Assembly: GCA_034008185.1 (NCBI GenBank)
Contig: CM067086.1
Location: 41,186,507-41,250,506 of the forward strand
From: Gorsachius magnificus
Taxonomy: Eukaryota > Chordata > Aves > Pelecaniformes > Ardeidae
Reading direction: 5' to 3'
Length of the DNA: 64,000 nt
Shown piece after piece: positions 51,001 through 63,715 of this stretch. The translations under genes were made by a program, and so were the position numbers. Under the pieces are notes generated by a model. That model did not search any database and was not told where the DNA came from. It saw only the letters and a program-made list of their open reading frames with translations. Positions within the stretch are counted from its first letter, which is position 1, and every line of letters begins with the position of its first letter.

Positions 51001-54000
51001 ATTCATAAAGAATGTTGGACTAAAAGAACATTTCTCCCAAAAGTTAAATTCTTTTGAATAATCTGACAGAACATGTTTTTTTTGAGGCAGTAGTAGCCCT
51101 TTTAAGCCATAGAGCAGAAGGTGTTATGCTAAATAAAGCCCTTGGAATGTTTGGATGAACTTCTTGCCTTCTCTTAAAGAAAATTTGACATGTTGACACT
51201 CCTTCTAAAATTTTGATCTATGATAATCCACGTAAATCCCACCTAGTCAGTTAGTTGGTGTGTGATTTTCTCTCAAGTGTAGTAGCTGATCACCCTTTCT
51301 TTTCAAGTGCTGGTGACCTCTGAGCAGGTCAGTTTGCACCTTGCAAGTCTCATCTTGGCATACCTCCAAAAGGCGAATAGGTCAGACTTCTGTTAGTGAG
51401 CCAAAAAGGAGAGTTCAGTCTGAATGCTTAACAAGAGAATAGAGCATTCTGCAGTAAATGTTATTCTGACGCATAGCAGAAAGTGCCAGAATTTAGTTTG
51501 GGAACTTCCTAAAGCACAGATCATAAATTTCGTTCGGGCTGATCACATTCACCAGTGCTTAATGTGGCATCTTTACCCACACCCATGAGCCTTGAGCAAG
51601 TTTCTCAACTCGCCACAGAGGTTTGCAATGTTCTGTTCTGCAGAGGTAACATACAGATAATTCCGATGGACATTAATGGGAGTTCCTGGAGGATGCTATT
51701 GAGCTCCTAAGATTAATGTCATAACCACACACAAGCGCCACTACAAGACCTGATGGTGATTTGGTCTCTACTTCTTGCCTTATCTAAATCTCAGCTTCTA
51801 GTTCTGTGTGGGAATCTATATTACTCTTTGGGAATATGTGATAAGCACACAAATTCTGACTGAACTCGTTAAGGGCTGTCCTTTTGGGTTTACACCAGGA
51901 CAGCGCCCAGTGATGCTAGCTTACTGCAGGATGGGGCCTATAGAGACCAAACAGTTTTATTTATTATAATGATAACTTGAAGGTATATCAAAACTGATTT
52001 TTGTTATATTTATAACAGCAGTAGAACTCCCTGTAAGAATTAAAAGGCTCATTAGAAAAGAATTTCCTAATGGTACAAATAGCTTTTTAAATCCAGCCAA
52101 GCCAAAATGCTATTTGATTATTCAAAGGGGATTTTTCAAGAGAGCTATTAATCGGTGTCAGATTCAAAAGCAGTTCTATGCTCTCTTCACAGATAGAATG
52201 TAAAATGTTATATTTTTCATATTCATACATTTCTTAGTGTCTGTTATCATCATGTGTCTTCAAAATTAGGAGATACTGCATGAAGGAACATTCACAAGAT
52301 TAGCTAAGTCTGGAGCTTCACAAGTTAATGTTTGAGATAGATGATTTTGCTTGTCAGCAAAATATATTTCTGAGAACAAAATACATTTACATATAGAATT
52401 CATTTACTGATAAGCTGCTACTGAGAAAAAGAAAAACAATGTTAAGGAAATAAATAATTCCAGAAGCAACGAATCTAATGAAGCCTAATATATTTATGGC
52501 CTACTCCAATGTACAGACTGGAGACTCTAGCGTCCAAAAACCTGGTTGAGCTTCTGTTTTGTGAGCTTTTCCTTCAGAATTTAGATCATTCTCCTGTACA
52601 CAGGCACTTATTTCATTAAACTCATTGCAGCTTAATATTTCTGAGATGTCTACCCTTTTCTCAGATTTGATTTAAATAGGTCAGTAAGTTCAGTGTTATG
52701 GTGAGGCAGACAAATGGAACAACACCATAGGGCTTGTTTTCTTAGGAAAAAAAAATGTATTCTCCTAAATTGGAAAACTTCAGAGTGGCTTTTATGAATA
52801 TGTTATTGTGTTCTGTTTATATTCTCTGTGAGTTTCATGCTTATTGAAACTTTTTTTTCTTCTTTCTAACTGTTGTTTAGCTGGATGTTAGTGATAAAGG
52901 GGCAGAAAGTGCTGTGAATAGAAAGACTCCACAAAGAGCCCTAGCTTTTTGATGCCTCTCTCCACTGTTTTTTAGGAAGCCAAATGTTGCAAAATGCATG
53001 TACAATGATTTGGTGACCTAGAAAGATTTGTGGTGATGTGTATTCATACCAAAAAGGTATTGATGCTTAAACTGAAGTATGAATTAGTTCTATAAAAGCA
53101 TATACTTAAAATGGATTTAGACCAGAAAATGAGGGCAGAAGAGTTGCCTTACTAAGAATGACCATGAAACATGAAGTTTGCACATTACATAAAATTATTT
53201 TTGACACATTAAAATATATTCAATCTATGCTCATTGTAATTCACTTTATGGCGAATCGCTTAATAGCAGAATATATATCATTTATACTGCTATCCTTCAT
53301 GCTTTTAAACTGTAATATCCTTTCCTCAATGACTGCTTGTCAATTTCTCTGATCTAGAGTTGATTTCATAAATTAACTAGGCCAATTAAGTAGAGAGTTA
53401 TGATTAGAAGAAGAAGAGAAAGCAAATAAATATTAATCTACCACCCTGAACTTCTTTCGTCCAAGATTGTAGCTCCCAGTATTCTTCAGAGTTGCATGCG
53501 ATGTCTTTTGTCGATTCATCCTCATTGTCCATAGATTATTTAATCAATGTGGTATTTTATGGCACAAACTCGGGTATTTTTATGTGACGTCATCTATGAG
53601 CTTTGCCACGCAAGTACTGCAGCCCAAACCCCATGTATACTGTGATATAGCCCAGTCATCTCTCCCTCTGTTAACTCCGTGGTACTTGCGCAAAGTCATT
53701 AAGTGTTGTTTCACCTATTTGGTAATGGGAAATGTTCTTAGTTCCTTTCTCTTGCCACTCCTTGGCATTTGTTTGTGTGGAATGCATGGCCCATTTAGGG
53801 CATTCTCTTCTCAGGGCTACGTATATATACCATTCATTAGAACAGCTTTGATTACTCTTGTGCTTGGAAATTAGTCTGTCCATAATAATTTTTTTTGTTT
53901 GTGTGTTTTATGTTCTTAGACCTGTACATCATACGTTTGGATTGGAAGTTACATCATATGTTGTTTCTTTATTGATACATTTCCCGACAACTTTTTCTGT

Positions 54001-56000
54001 AGGTGAATATTTATTCTCCCAGCCCTTTCTTAGTCCTCTTATTGCACACAGCACCACAGGCCAATAAACAATGTCAATTATAGATGCAAGGTTATTGCTG
54101 GAGAGCCTGGATATTGATCTCACATAAGTTAGAAATGGTTGAAGGAATGAACTTATTTGTTGGCAGGTGTCCATATCATGAAGCAATCACCATAAATATC
54201 TTCAGCCTGGCCTTTTCTTGACTCATATTACAAATATTAGGAGCTGAAAAATCAGAATGAAGCAATATTGCATGCAGAGTTGGAACACATTAGGTAGCCA
54301 GCCTATGAGGAAAAACGTACTATCTCTGTATAAAAATGGAGGGCTTTAGCCTCTAAAGCTGCCAGTTTGGTCCTTTGCAAAAGGAAGATCTTAAGTAACA
54401 CAGTTCTTTAAAAGAAAAGACGTGTCATCATTAGTGTAATCATCTTTGTTACAGTTTCACAATCAAAAGTTAAAATATTTGCTTGTAAAGAGGCTGAGTG
54501 TCAAGCAACATATGACAGTATTTCTATATTTTTCATATCTTCTTTAACAAAACAGGGAAAAAGTTCTGGGTTTGCTATGGATTGTCTATTTTTTGTATTG
54601 ATTCTTTGGTCTCAAAAAATATTCAGAATTGAATCCAAATGCTGCACTACCTAAAGCTTGATGTTACTTTGAGACTAGTTTTAATGAGGGATTGCAACTG
54701 AGCCAACCTCAATTGCTCAGTTGCAGCTTGGGCAAGTAGAAAAACCCTGATGATTGATCTACGTGGGTGAGTTGGCATCAGTTTGCAAGCCCTCTGGGTA
54801 GAGGCAGAACATCCAGCAAGAAGAATTAAAAAGGAAAAGGGAGAAGAAACGTTTATCACCCATTTACTAACATTTTATGGCAGTTATGGTAAACTGAGAG
54901 ATGAATGCCTACATTCATGTATTTTGCGCTATTCTGAGACACTAATAACATTAAATCAGACTTAATACTTCACACCAAATGTTCAGTAAAATAGGGAACG
55001 ATGTGAATATTTGTTGATGCTATATGCTACGGGTACAGCATCAAAAGTAGTGCTTGAAAGACATAAAATGCTGCAAAATAGAGGTCAGAATTATGCTAAT
55101 ATCATGATAATATAAAATTATTAAGTCACCAAATGACAGGATTACAACCCAACTATCTTCAGTCCCTAGGAACCTTTCAGTTAAGCTCATGGTAAATAAA
55201 ACAGCCAGTCCTACACGGGAGTCTGATTACAAATTTAAACATTTGTATTATTAGAACTGCACGAAGCATTCACCTCTGGAGACTGGGGTTAAAATCTGAT
55301 TTAGGTTACTGGAGAATATTAATGTAGTTGTCCCAGCCTAGTAGACACTTCATTATATAATAAAATCTCCTCTCAATCATGAAACCAGTTGGTGTGGTTA
55401 ACGTGTTCTCTTCAGAAAAGGCTGGGATTGGCATAGCCAGAGTTATGGAGCAGGATTAAAGTAAATTGACAGACCTGTATGAAAAACATGCTCATTGCTT
55501 TAATTATCTACCTATCTATATTGTTGGGGTTTTTTTTGCCAGTTTCTCAAAAGTGAGTATTCAGTGTGCTAGTAATTTGGACAGAGAAGGATGAACAGGT
55601 GGGGTGCAGGTGTGCATTCGAAGAAAAGGGTGTGACTGAAGTATGGTACAAAGTCAAACCATGGAATGGAGATCTTAGTTCACAATATTCAGCAATCTCA
55701 TACTATTAGACTTTGCTGTTCTTTTATTCTTTCCAGATATCCAGTACAAGACAGTATTTGGTGTATTTTTTGTGTTTCTGTGGAGGTACAATCACTGTGG
55801 GGTTTATTACATTACGGGAGTCAGTAGAGAAAAGCACTTTTTCAGTAACTGCTTTACTTCTGTTATCGATCCTTTTTTACTATTCATTTCATTTTCTATA
55901 ATTGTGTAAAATAGTGTATATTGCAAGAATTTAATGACAATCTATATCTATCCAAATACTATAGAGATAATAAAGTCTTTGCTTGTCAATATTATCAATT
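48001..56000. other. Emptiest stretch: ordinary AT-rich non-coding DNA
   Basis: No gene and no repeat I can identify with confidence. It contains a 13-base C run at 48755-48767, a CRE-like site near 48.07 kb and a perfect CRE octamer at 53585-53592. Open frames reach 99 codons (48675-48974 plus, crossing the C run) and 96 codons (53584-53874 plus) without recognisable domains. Sequence near 51.5-51.9 kb has short resemblances to old reptile/bird repeats, but too weak to annotate. Confidence 0.75.
48755..48767 (+). repeat. 13-base C run
   Basis: Uninterrupted C, a rare homopolymer type in AT-rich DNA. The complementary G run could help form a quadruplex. Its length is the kind of detail assemblies often get wrong. 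Confidence 0.9.
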
Positions 56001-57815
56001 TTTTCTCTTATTATATTCCCTTTCCTCTTATTAGATTTTTAGGCAGGCATTTTAAATTCCTGAAGACATAAACTACACAGAGCCAAGCCACTGTAAAGGC
56101 CTAACACATCAGTAAATGTCACTAAAGTGTCAACTCTTTGCATCATAACTGCAGTTCATTTCTCTAACATTGACAGTGATGCTTATAGTGGATAAGGATT
56201 GGAATGGGCATATTTCCAGATCTTAATTACATCAGGCATAGGGATGAGGAACAGTCTTTTTCCTCAGGGGGAAGGGAGAGTAGAGCTAAATTTGGCCATC
56301 TAGAGCCCTATGCATCCCCGTTTATCTGGAGATAATAGGATTAAGTTAAGCTATGGGACTTCCTTAGCTAGAACTGCCTTGCTGCCTTCAGCAGGGGTCT
56401 AATAAGGATAGATATAATTGGGTAAATGGTGAATAAGAATAAATAAAGTACACAGTATAAGCAGTATGCTTGTGAATAAATGACGACAAACTGGATTCCA
56501 TCCAATCCCTCCAGAGCTGGTTAAAATATAGCAACACATGCGGAATTACAGGGTGAAACATCTTTCTTTCTCTTTTCATAACTTTTGCCACCTTGTCTCA
56601 AATCTCACACGTGTAAAGTATCTTCTTAAGTTTAAGGAGAAGATGGGGAACGGAAATTGCAGCATCTGTTTGGTGTTAAGCAGAAGCTTTTTAATGCTGT
56701 TCATATAAGGTTAAAGATGCACAAAAGGTAAGTGGCTACATACATGCTGCACAAATGGGATTTTGGTTTTCTGACCCATATCCACTTACTGAATTTAGTC
56801 TGTTAACAGTTTAGCATTTATTTTCACTTTTTTTTCACCTCTCAAAGAGAACAAACACAGAGAATGTAGCCCCAATGGAATAATTAATTAGGTCATTCAC
56901 TGGCAGATATTTCTGTAATTTATTTAAATGCAGGTTGAGGGGGTTTTTATTCCTGTTTTGGGGGAGTTTTTAAATACAATTAGAATGACTTTAAGAAAAA
57001 AATCACAGTAGGGAAATAATAACTAAAGTTCAAAAGGTCTTTTTGTCTTAATTTTCTGTCTATCAAAATACACTAGAAGCCTTTGCCTGGTGTAAAAGAC
57101 ATAATCATTTAATTATAATTTATTTTCATGCTTCTGACCTACGGTGTGCAATTGTGAATATGAAATAACCTGTTATCGGTGGAGTTCCTCAGCTCCGGTT
57201 GCAGATGCAGAACAATCATATCCATGAAATTTGCAAAGGCTGTTCCAGAGATGTGAAACAAGGCTCAAAATCCTGTTGAAGACTAAAAGGCTGTGATCCA
57301 CCTTCATTTGATCCATTTTGTGGAGGAATGAAGTCAATCTGATGCTAGCGTACCTCAGGAGTGACTGTAAATCGCTAGGATGCTGCGGGAGGTAGAGTCA
57401 GTTTTACTACAGGCTTGTCCCTGCCATTTGCTCCCCTTTGCTTTTTTTCGGAAGAAGTCCCTGATTATGAACTGTTGGAGCTAATGGTTAAACTGTTTGA
57501 TTGCTCCATCCATATGCATGTTCTTACTTAACTGCCAAAAGGTTTGCGTATACTAATGCATCTCTTGTAAATCTGAGCCTGTGTTAAAAAGTTCCAGCAC
57601 CCTAACTGACTGTAAAGCAAGAGCAGCATTAGTATATTTACAAGCAAGGTCACATATTTATTAATAACAGTGCAGACAGAATGACAGAAACCTTAAGAAA
57701 AGAAATCATAGAAAGCCACAGAGGCCAATCTAGTTAAGTGGGGGATAGCAACACAGGGATTACGATGAGCAATAAGCTGAAGACTTCTAAAGAAATGTAA
57801 GCAGTCTGTTTAGGA

Positions 57816-58053
57816 GAGGACTGGGAGATCTATGAGCCTAAGCAGGAGCAAGTTAAAAGGATAATTAGAAGAGCTAAAAGAAATACTGAATGTTGCATTG
57901 TGGAATATATCAGCAAACAATAAAGGATTCTTCAAATATATTTGCAGAAGACAGAAAGTAAAAGAGAAAATTAGTTCACCAGAAATGAGTGTTGGGAATT
58001 GGAGACAAGGTGATACAGAAATAGAGTTTTGTTTTGCTTTTGTTTTTACAGGC
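57816..58053 (+). pseudogene. LINE (CR1/L2-type) ORF2 fragment, frameshifted
   Basis: Two adjoining plus-strand frames give, in the right order, the basic linker found just before the reverse transcriptase domain of CR1/L2-group LINEs. The first reads EDWEIYEPKQEQVKRIIRRA (then KRNTE), like the family's dW-Y-….R.irkAKr-yE pattern. After a frameshift near 57890 the second reads ANNKGFFKYICRRQKVKEKI, like n-K-fykYi-.Kr, and ends EFCFAFVFTG, like the NaFFasVFt motif. The intact protein would be an endonuclease-reverse transcriptase several hundred residues long; here only about 80 residues remain and the catalytic domain itself is absent. It is a dead, old copy. The exact clade is uncertain. Confidence 0.75.
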
Positions 58054-58760
58054 TCTTCTCAGATTTTAGAATGTGAGTTTTATAGCATACGTGGGTACCA
58101 AAGCAGTGAACATGGCTGCGTAAAGGCTGAATTTGCAAAGTGGGTGAAGTACGAAGTACAAATCCAAGTTACTGCAGTTAGATACTGAGTGGAAATTATC
58201 TAAGGAAGTACATACAGCTGTTTTTATCAAGCAGAAATAAAAGTTCACAGACTGAAGACTGCAAGAATAAACAAACTGGCTTCTAAAATACGTTTGTGTC
58301 TCTGGTCATAGATTTTTTGAGAAATAGAAGACACTGATAACAACGTGGCCTTTTTTAAAGGAATCAGGTAAACAGTACCTACCTGCTAAGGGATTCAAAT
58401 CAATTATGCATTAGGTAGCTTCATTTCAGGTCTGGTGTTACAGTCCCGCACAGGCAGTATTTCTGTATGTACGTGTTTAAATATGAGGGATGTGCCTAGC
58501 CCTGCCAAAGTTCTCAAGCCTTGGGAGATATTGCTGTCATAGCCTATAGGAGGTGGCATGATTGTTATATATTGTACCTGGATTTGTAGGTAACTCAGGG
58601 TTGAACAGATTTAAGGAAGAGAATGGATTTGTCATGTGCATTAGCTCAGTTGCTTTTACAGTAGAGCCTTTTGGAAAAGTGTTATGAGTGGTTTGCTTAG
58701 AAATGTTTACAAAGTGCTAACATGTGCAGAAAGGAAAATATAACAAAGCCTTCAGCTTTT

Positions 58761-58820
58761 GGGATTAAATTCTGATCCCACGGAAATCAGTAGTTCTGCT
58801 ACTGACTAGACTGGAGCAAC
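58761..58820. mobile_element. Palindromic-repeat half copy (MITE-like)
   Basis: 'gggattaaattctgatccca' and 'cggaaatcagtag' match one arm of a dispersed amniote palindrome (…aaattctgatcccactgaaatcaatgg…). A perfect inner inverted repeat, CAGTAG-ttctg-CTACTG, lies at 58788-58804. It resembles the element at 39193-39268 but may be a different subfamily. Confidence 0.5.
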
Positions 58821-58842
58821 AACCACATCCGTAGTTGCTTGC

Positions 58843-58859
58843 TTTTTTTTTTTTTTTTT
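58843..58859 (+). repeat. 17-base T run
   Basis: Uninterrupted T, starting 23 bases after the palindromic fragment at 58761-58820. A second run of nine T follows near 58882. No poly(A)-tailed insert is recognisable. Confidence 0.9.
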
Positions 58860-59967
58860 AAATTAACATCAGTAAAATCAATTTTTTTTTATATTCTTTA
58901 ATCTGGATCTTAGTGCTGATCGTCTATTATTTTTAGAAAGAATTGTCTTGGAAAACTTAACGTGTGAAGTGTTAGGAAATCCCTTATTATCTTTATTCTA
59001 GATAGGGCATAATTTCAGGATAGTCATGTAAGAAACTCACTTGATTAATAATAATATAGCAACTGCCAGAACAAGAAATGTAATAGATACAGTTGAATTC
59101 AGTGAGTTTATTGTATTAAAATTCTTGTCAACTGATTTGCACCTGCAGTCATCAGATCTGAAATAGTCCCAGACTCTTAACAGATCTGTCCCTAAACAAC
59201 TTAACAAATCACAGTGACAAGAAATCCTGTATCTTCATTATGAATCCCTGTATAACAGAATCACATTCACTCTTTCACCAGCTTTTTATTATCTTCTTGG
59301 ATTAGCTTCAGACTTGAAATTAGCAAAAAGACATTTCACTGGGATCAGTGGAGTTCCTGAGGTATAAACCTTGTGAAGGACGTCTCTGTCACTGGGGAAA
59401 TTCTTGTATTTCATTGAGCTATAGTTGAAATATCATTTACCCAATTTAAAGTGATTTAAATTTATGCCAGCATCAGGGACTGCATTCAGAAGTGACTCAA
59501 CAGTTCCATTCATAGTGCTTCATTGCAATTTTTTACTGATTTTTGCTTCTCTTAAATTTCCACTGAAGTCCTAGAGTAATTAAAAAATTCAAAACTTAAA
59601 GAGAATTTTATCCAGCTTCACAGGTTTCATCTCCACTGCATCCCGGTCTCCTTCACCAAAAGGACAGACAGCTCTTGAGCAGCAAGCTCAAATTTCAAAT
59701 GTAAAATGTACGGTTAAAATTAAAACTAAATTTTTATTATTTTATCTAGTTCTGGGATTTCTTAGAAGTTTTTCACAACTCCTTCAGCTCACAGGAAAGA
59801 CCTTGTCTCCATGAATAGTTTCCCAAAGAGTAACATTCAGTAATAGCATCGGAAACTAAACAAGACCTGAGTATTTCCCTCACCTTAGTGTAATACCCAG
59901 AAAAAGCTGGAACTTTTATTCAGAAGTGTGTGCTTGGATTATGCACAGTTTATATCTGCTCTTACTG

Positions 59968-60070
59968 TCAGTATTATTGTAATTGGGGCACTGAGAGTCG
60001 TGATCATGAATATAGTGCTAGGTGCTGCATGAGTATGGACTAGTAAATGGCTGCTCTAGACACAGCCCAA
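59968..60070 (+). mobile_element. Old dispersed repeat, 'gtgctaggtgctg' family, copy 2
   Basis: In order: 'gtattattgtaattggggca', 'ctgagagtcgtgatcatga', 'atagtgctaggtgctgcatga' and 'gctctagacacagcccaag', matching the remembered pattern …tagtgcctagaggccctagtcatg…cattgtgctaggtgctgtacaaac…agtccctgccc…. It shares the core of the copy at 20225 and the left part of the copy at 63641. Diverged, non-coding, inactive. Confidence 0.6.
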
Positions 60071-60559
60071 GAAACAGTTGACACCGTTGTATCTTACATA
60101 ATGGCAATTTTACTGCTCTTAGAGGTGTGTCGGGGGCTGAGGAGGCCACTTAACTTTCTAGTAAAGCCTTACATTCATTTCTGGAAGCAACTTTTATCTG
60201 GGTTCCAATATTACATCTTTGGCCATTGTTACCACTTTGTCCCAGAATCTCAGTAAGCCAATGGAAAAATGTGCCAGGGAGCTAACAAATACTCCTATCA
60301 TCTAAGCTATCAACGTTATTGTGATGAATTGGGAAATGTTTTTGCAGTTTTACCTTAGATCACTAGTGGTACTCAGTGCCTATTACCTACAGGCTTGAAT
60401 GTATACACGCAAAGAGAATAACTGTCTGAAAGGTTTAATGATACTTGTGAAGCAGTCAACCATTATTTCCCTCTGTCAGATTCTACTACCTGAAAGACTC
60501 AGGTTAATATAATGATTGAGTGCTTCCACTTTATGCCATATGCAGTAGAGGTATTGCTC

Positions 60560-60700
60560 TGTATATCACATGTAATATTATCTAGCAGTTGTAAAGTGTT
60601 TTGCATGTGCGCTCTACTTTAAGACCATTAACTAATTAATCCTCACAATGGCTCGGTGAGGTAAACAAGAAGATGGTATCACCCATTATTATCACATGGT
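60560..60700 (-). mobile_element. MIR-like SINE with CR1/L3-like tail, minus orientation
   Basis: Read on the plus strand, the complement of a MIR tail and core is visible: 'gtaaagtgttttgcatg', 'cattaactaattaatcctca', 'caatggctcggtgaggta', then 'gatggtatcacccattatta'. This corresponds to the reverse complement pattern …caaagcgctttacaaac-attaattaatcctcac-aacaccctgtgaggtag…tattatc-cccatt…. It is the counterpart, in the other direction, of the copy at 22740-22965. The 5' (tRNA-derived) part is lost or unrecognisable. Confidence 0.8.
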
Positions 60701-63640
60701 TATGCTGTCATGCTTCGTTTATGAATTTATCTATTTACTTCGTAATGCCATAGCTAAAGGTTCAATAAAAACAATTGAAAATAATGAAAGAGAAGGGAAA
60801 CTCTGGCTTTTAGAAGCACACATGACATATTTTTATACTGGCAGTGAGCTAATATAATTAGAGAGTACAATAAACTCTGAAAGGAAGAATATAAAATGAA
60901 CTTCACCCATTGTACTTAATAGATGAGATTTTCTAAGAGACAGACTAATTGGTTCTTGGGAAAAAAGTGTACAAATGCATCACAAATAGGGTCAAACCTC
61001 ATTTTGAAAAATTTGAAGATCTGTTTGCAGGAAACCATACTAGAGTCAGAATCTTAAAACAAATATATACAGTTGGTTTCTTCAGAATGCAAATATTTAA
61101 ATACTGATTAAAGTTACATGGGATAATAAGTCAAACCTAGCAGAACTTTGTCTCTGCAGGGGAAGAGTTTTCTGAAAATTTTCAATATTCATAGAGGTGC
61201 CCATATCCATGCAGTTGCCAGGCAGTGAATCTACTTCAGTGTTTTACTTCAGATAAAGAGCGCAATTCTGAAGCAATGCTCATCATCCCCACATACCATG
61301 TTTCACTTCACATCATGGAGTAGTCCAGGAGCACTTGAACTGGATTCCTTTTGGATGAAACCAAAGCACACAAGTTCCTGGAGTGCCACCTAATGCACTC
61401 CAGCTGCTAATGGCTGTTATTCAGTCCACAGGACCAGACTAGATCTGGTGTGAAGTAAAGCCCTCTGAAATGCTGATAGTGTAAATACAAGGTCCTCAGC
61501 ACCACCTGTTTCATTCTGTGGACCACTCCTATTGGACTGCATTATTTGGAATTACGCAGAAAAAATACTCTGCTAAGAGCTGCAAGACATGACATTCTTG
61601 TAGCATTCAGCTCTCTGTGTTTCTTCCATTACCATTTTCAGAGGATGTCAAGGAAGTTTGATGGTGAAATCCAATTGATGGTTAATAGCATTTAGGTTTT
61701 TTACTTTGCCTACCCTCATCTTCCACATTCAGCATACTAGCATTGAAAATACACCTTCGTTTTTCGGCCGGATCATCAGAGAAATAAGCACCTAATTTAG
61801 TGCAACTTGCCTAATTTTACCTATCTGTATAATATTGTCCATTTATTTACAATTGCCATATATCTGCCATGTAAATTCAGCTTTGATACAGGTTACATTT
61901 AGCATAAAGAAAATCTTCATGGGATTTGGTTGTCTTTTTCCTCATGATTGATTGATATCTTTAAAATAGGTAGGCTGGCATTAATATATTGTTTTCCTAT
62001 GGAACACAAATAATCTATTTAATATTTCCATAAGCTTTTGGTTTTTAATTTTACAGGGCTATTGTTCCACAACATCAAAGCTAGCTTATATCAAATAGCA
62101 ACTCCTTGAACATTCTCTCTGGAGTAGAAAGAGGCTTGCTGGTGAAACCACACTGCCTGATAGTAAAGGCTGTGGAAGTTGGTAGTTGATGACTGTGCTT
62201 TAGAAGCAACTTTACAGGGGAGAAAATGTGGCAAACAGAGAAAAAACAGCCCAAATTCTGAACGTTAATAGTGTTTAGATTGCTGCAATTGGAAAAATAT
62301 GATATTTCATGAAGCGTTCCATTGGGGAGTATTGTAGTTTGTATTAATATCATTGTTTTATTCTATTTCTCTGCAACAACAACATTCACAGTTGAATATA
62401 AGTCATGATTTTTCAGTTTCCTGTTTGGCAGCGGTTGAGTTAAAATAGTATTTTGCTTTGGGATCTGGCACACAAGAAAATGCTACAATTTCAAGCTTAG
62501 AAAAGTAACCCCAAGAAGGCAGTATAAATTGGCAAGGTTCAGAATAGGGGTGGATGATTAGATTCCAGAGTTTCCTGCTGAGTGGTACATGCTTGTTTTG
62601 CAATACGATTTTGAGTCGGGGCTTCAAACAGAACGTGCAAATCCTATTCAGTCTCTCAGCATTGTTGATCTGTTTTTTATTGATTTTTCATCTGTGCAAA
62701 TCCAGTGCTCTCCGTATATTTTAGAAACCTTATAGGAGAATGTTACAGAGCAGGAGTTTTAATTATAATTACATTCAGTTCATCAAAAGACTTCACTGTT
62801 TTGTAGGAGGATGCAGCATTGTCCTGGTTTTACTGTATTCATACTGTCCCATTTTCCAAAGAAAAAAGTTCTCTTTCCATAAAATGAAGACAGAGTAATA
62901 ACATATTATAGATTTTGTGTCCATCCTTTGCCAAAGACAGTGACTTACCATGTGTACATTTGTTCCACATAAAGGTAAACAACATTCCATTAAATGGAGA
63001 GGCTTTTTTTATCAATTTTTTGTAGTTTCTATATTTTGTAGTATTAAATAATAATCCAATTTTGGCATTTTACTTTTGAGGAAATTTATTAAGTATGTTT
63101 ATAGGCTTGAAATTGACTTTAGGAAAAAAAACCACCCTGGCTTGACTTTTTCTGCCTATTAGCTTTCTCTCTGTTAATTTTTCTCCCAGGTCTGTTGAGT
63201 CGTATGTAGTGACATTGTAAGTGGGATGTATTTCCTCACATCAGTGCCTTGTTAATGCCGTTCATTAATCTAGAACCATGAGCTTGTTCAGAGGTGGTTA
63301 GATATTCCATATTTCCGTAGGGTTTGAGGGAAGGGTGACAGCTTGCTTACAGCATCAGAAACCAGATCTCATTGCGTTGTCATGTCATTTTTAACACTGA
63401 CAAAATAGCAGAGGCTGCATGTGAACTCACAGCCTGTAAATGGTACAGCGGCACAATCCAAAAGAAGTCATTCCATCAACTTCCAGAAAACTGAACCTTA
63501 GATTCTTTTAAATAGGATTATTAGTGAATTACTACATGAAAAGCCTTTGAATTTTGTTGTACAGCGGGTCCTGTTAAAGTTATAAGGAGCTCATTTTTGT
63601 ACTAGTCTGCTAATTTTTATATTCAGCATTTAAGTACTGC

Positions 63641-63715
63641 TTTATATTATTTGTGTATCTGTAGTGTCTTGAGGTCCCTATGAAGATCAGTATCCGATAG
63701 CGCCCATAGAATGCT
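63641..63715 (+). mobile_element. Old dispersed repeat, copy 3 (left part)
   Basis: 'tatattatttgtgtatctgt', 'agtgtcttgaggtccctatg' and 'aagatcagtatccgatagcgc' match, in order, the left half of the same family as 59968-60070 (…ttatttgtatta-tgtagtgcctagaggccc-gatcagggccccatt…). The copy fades out before the 'gtgctaggc' core, perhaps by truncation or divergence. Confidence 0.55.

Noticed and set aside
51540..51930. Pieces resembling old reptile/bird repeats (gacattaatgggagttcctgg; tttacaccaggacag).
   Set aside because: The matching blocks are short and not in a consistent order, so I could not separate them from chance.
59335..59400. Possible further copy of the 'gatcagtggagttcc' palindromic repeat.
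   Set aside because: Only about 20 bases match and the second arm is missing.
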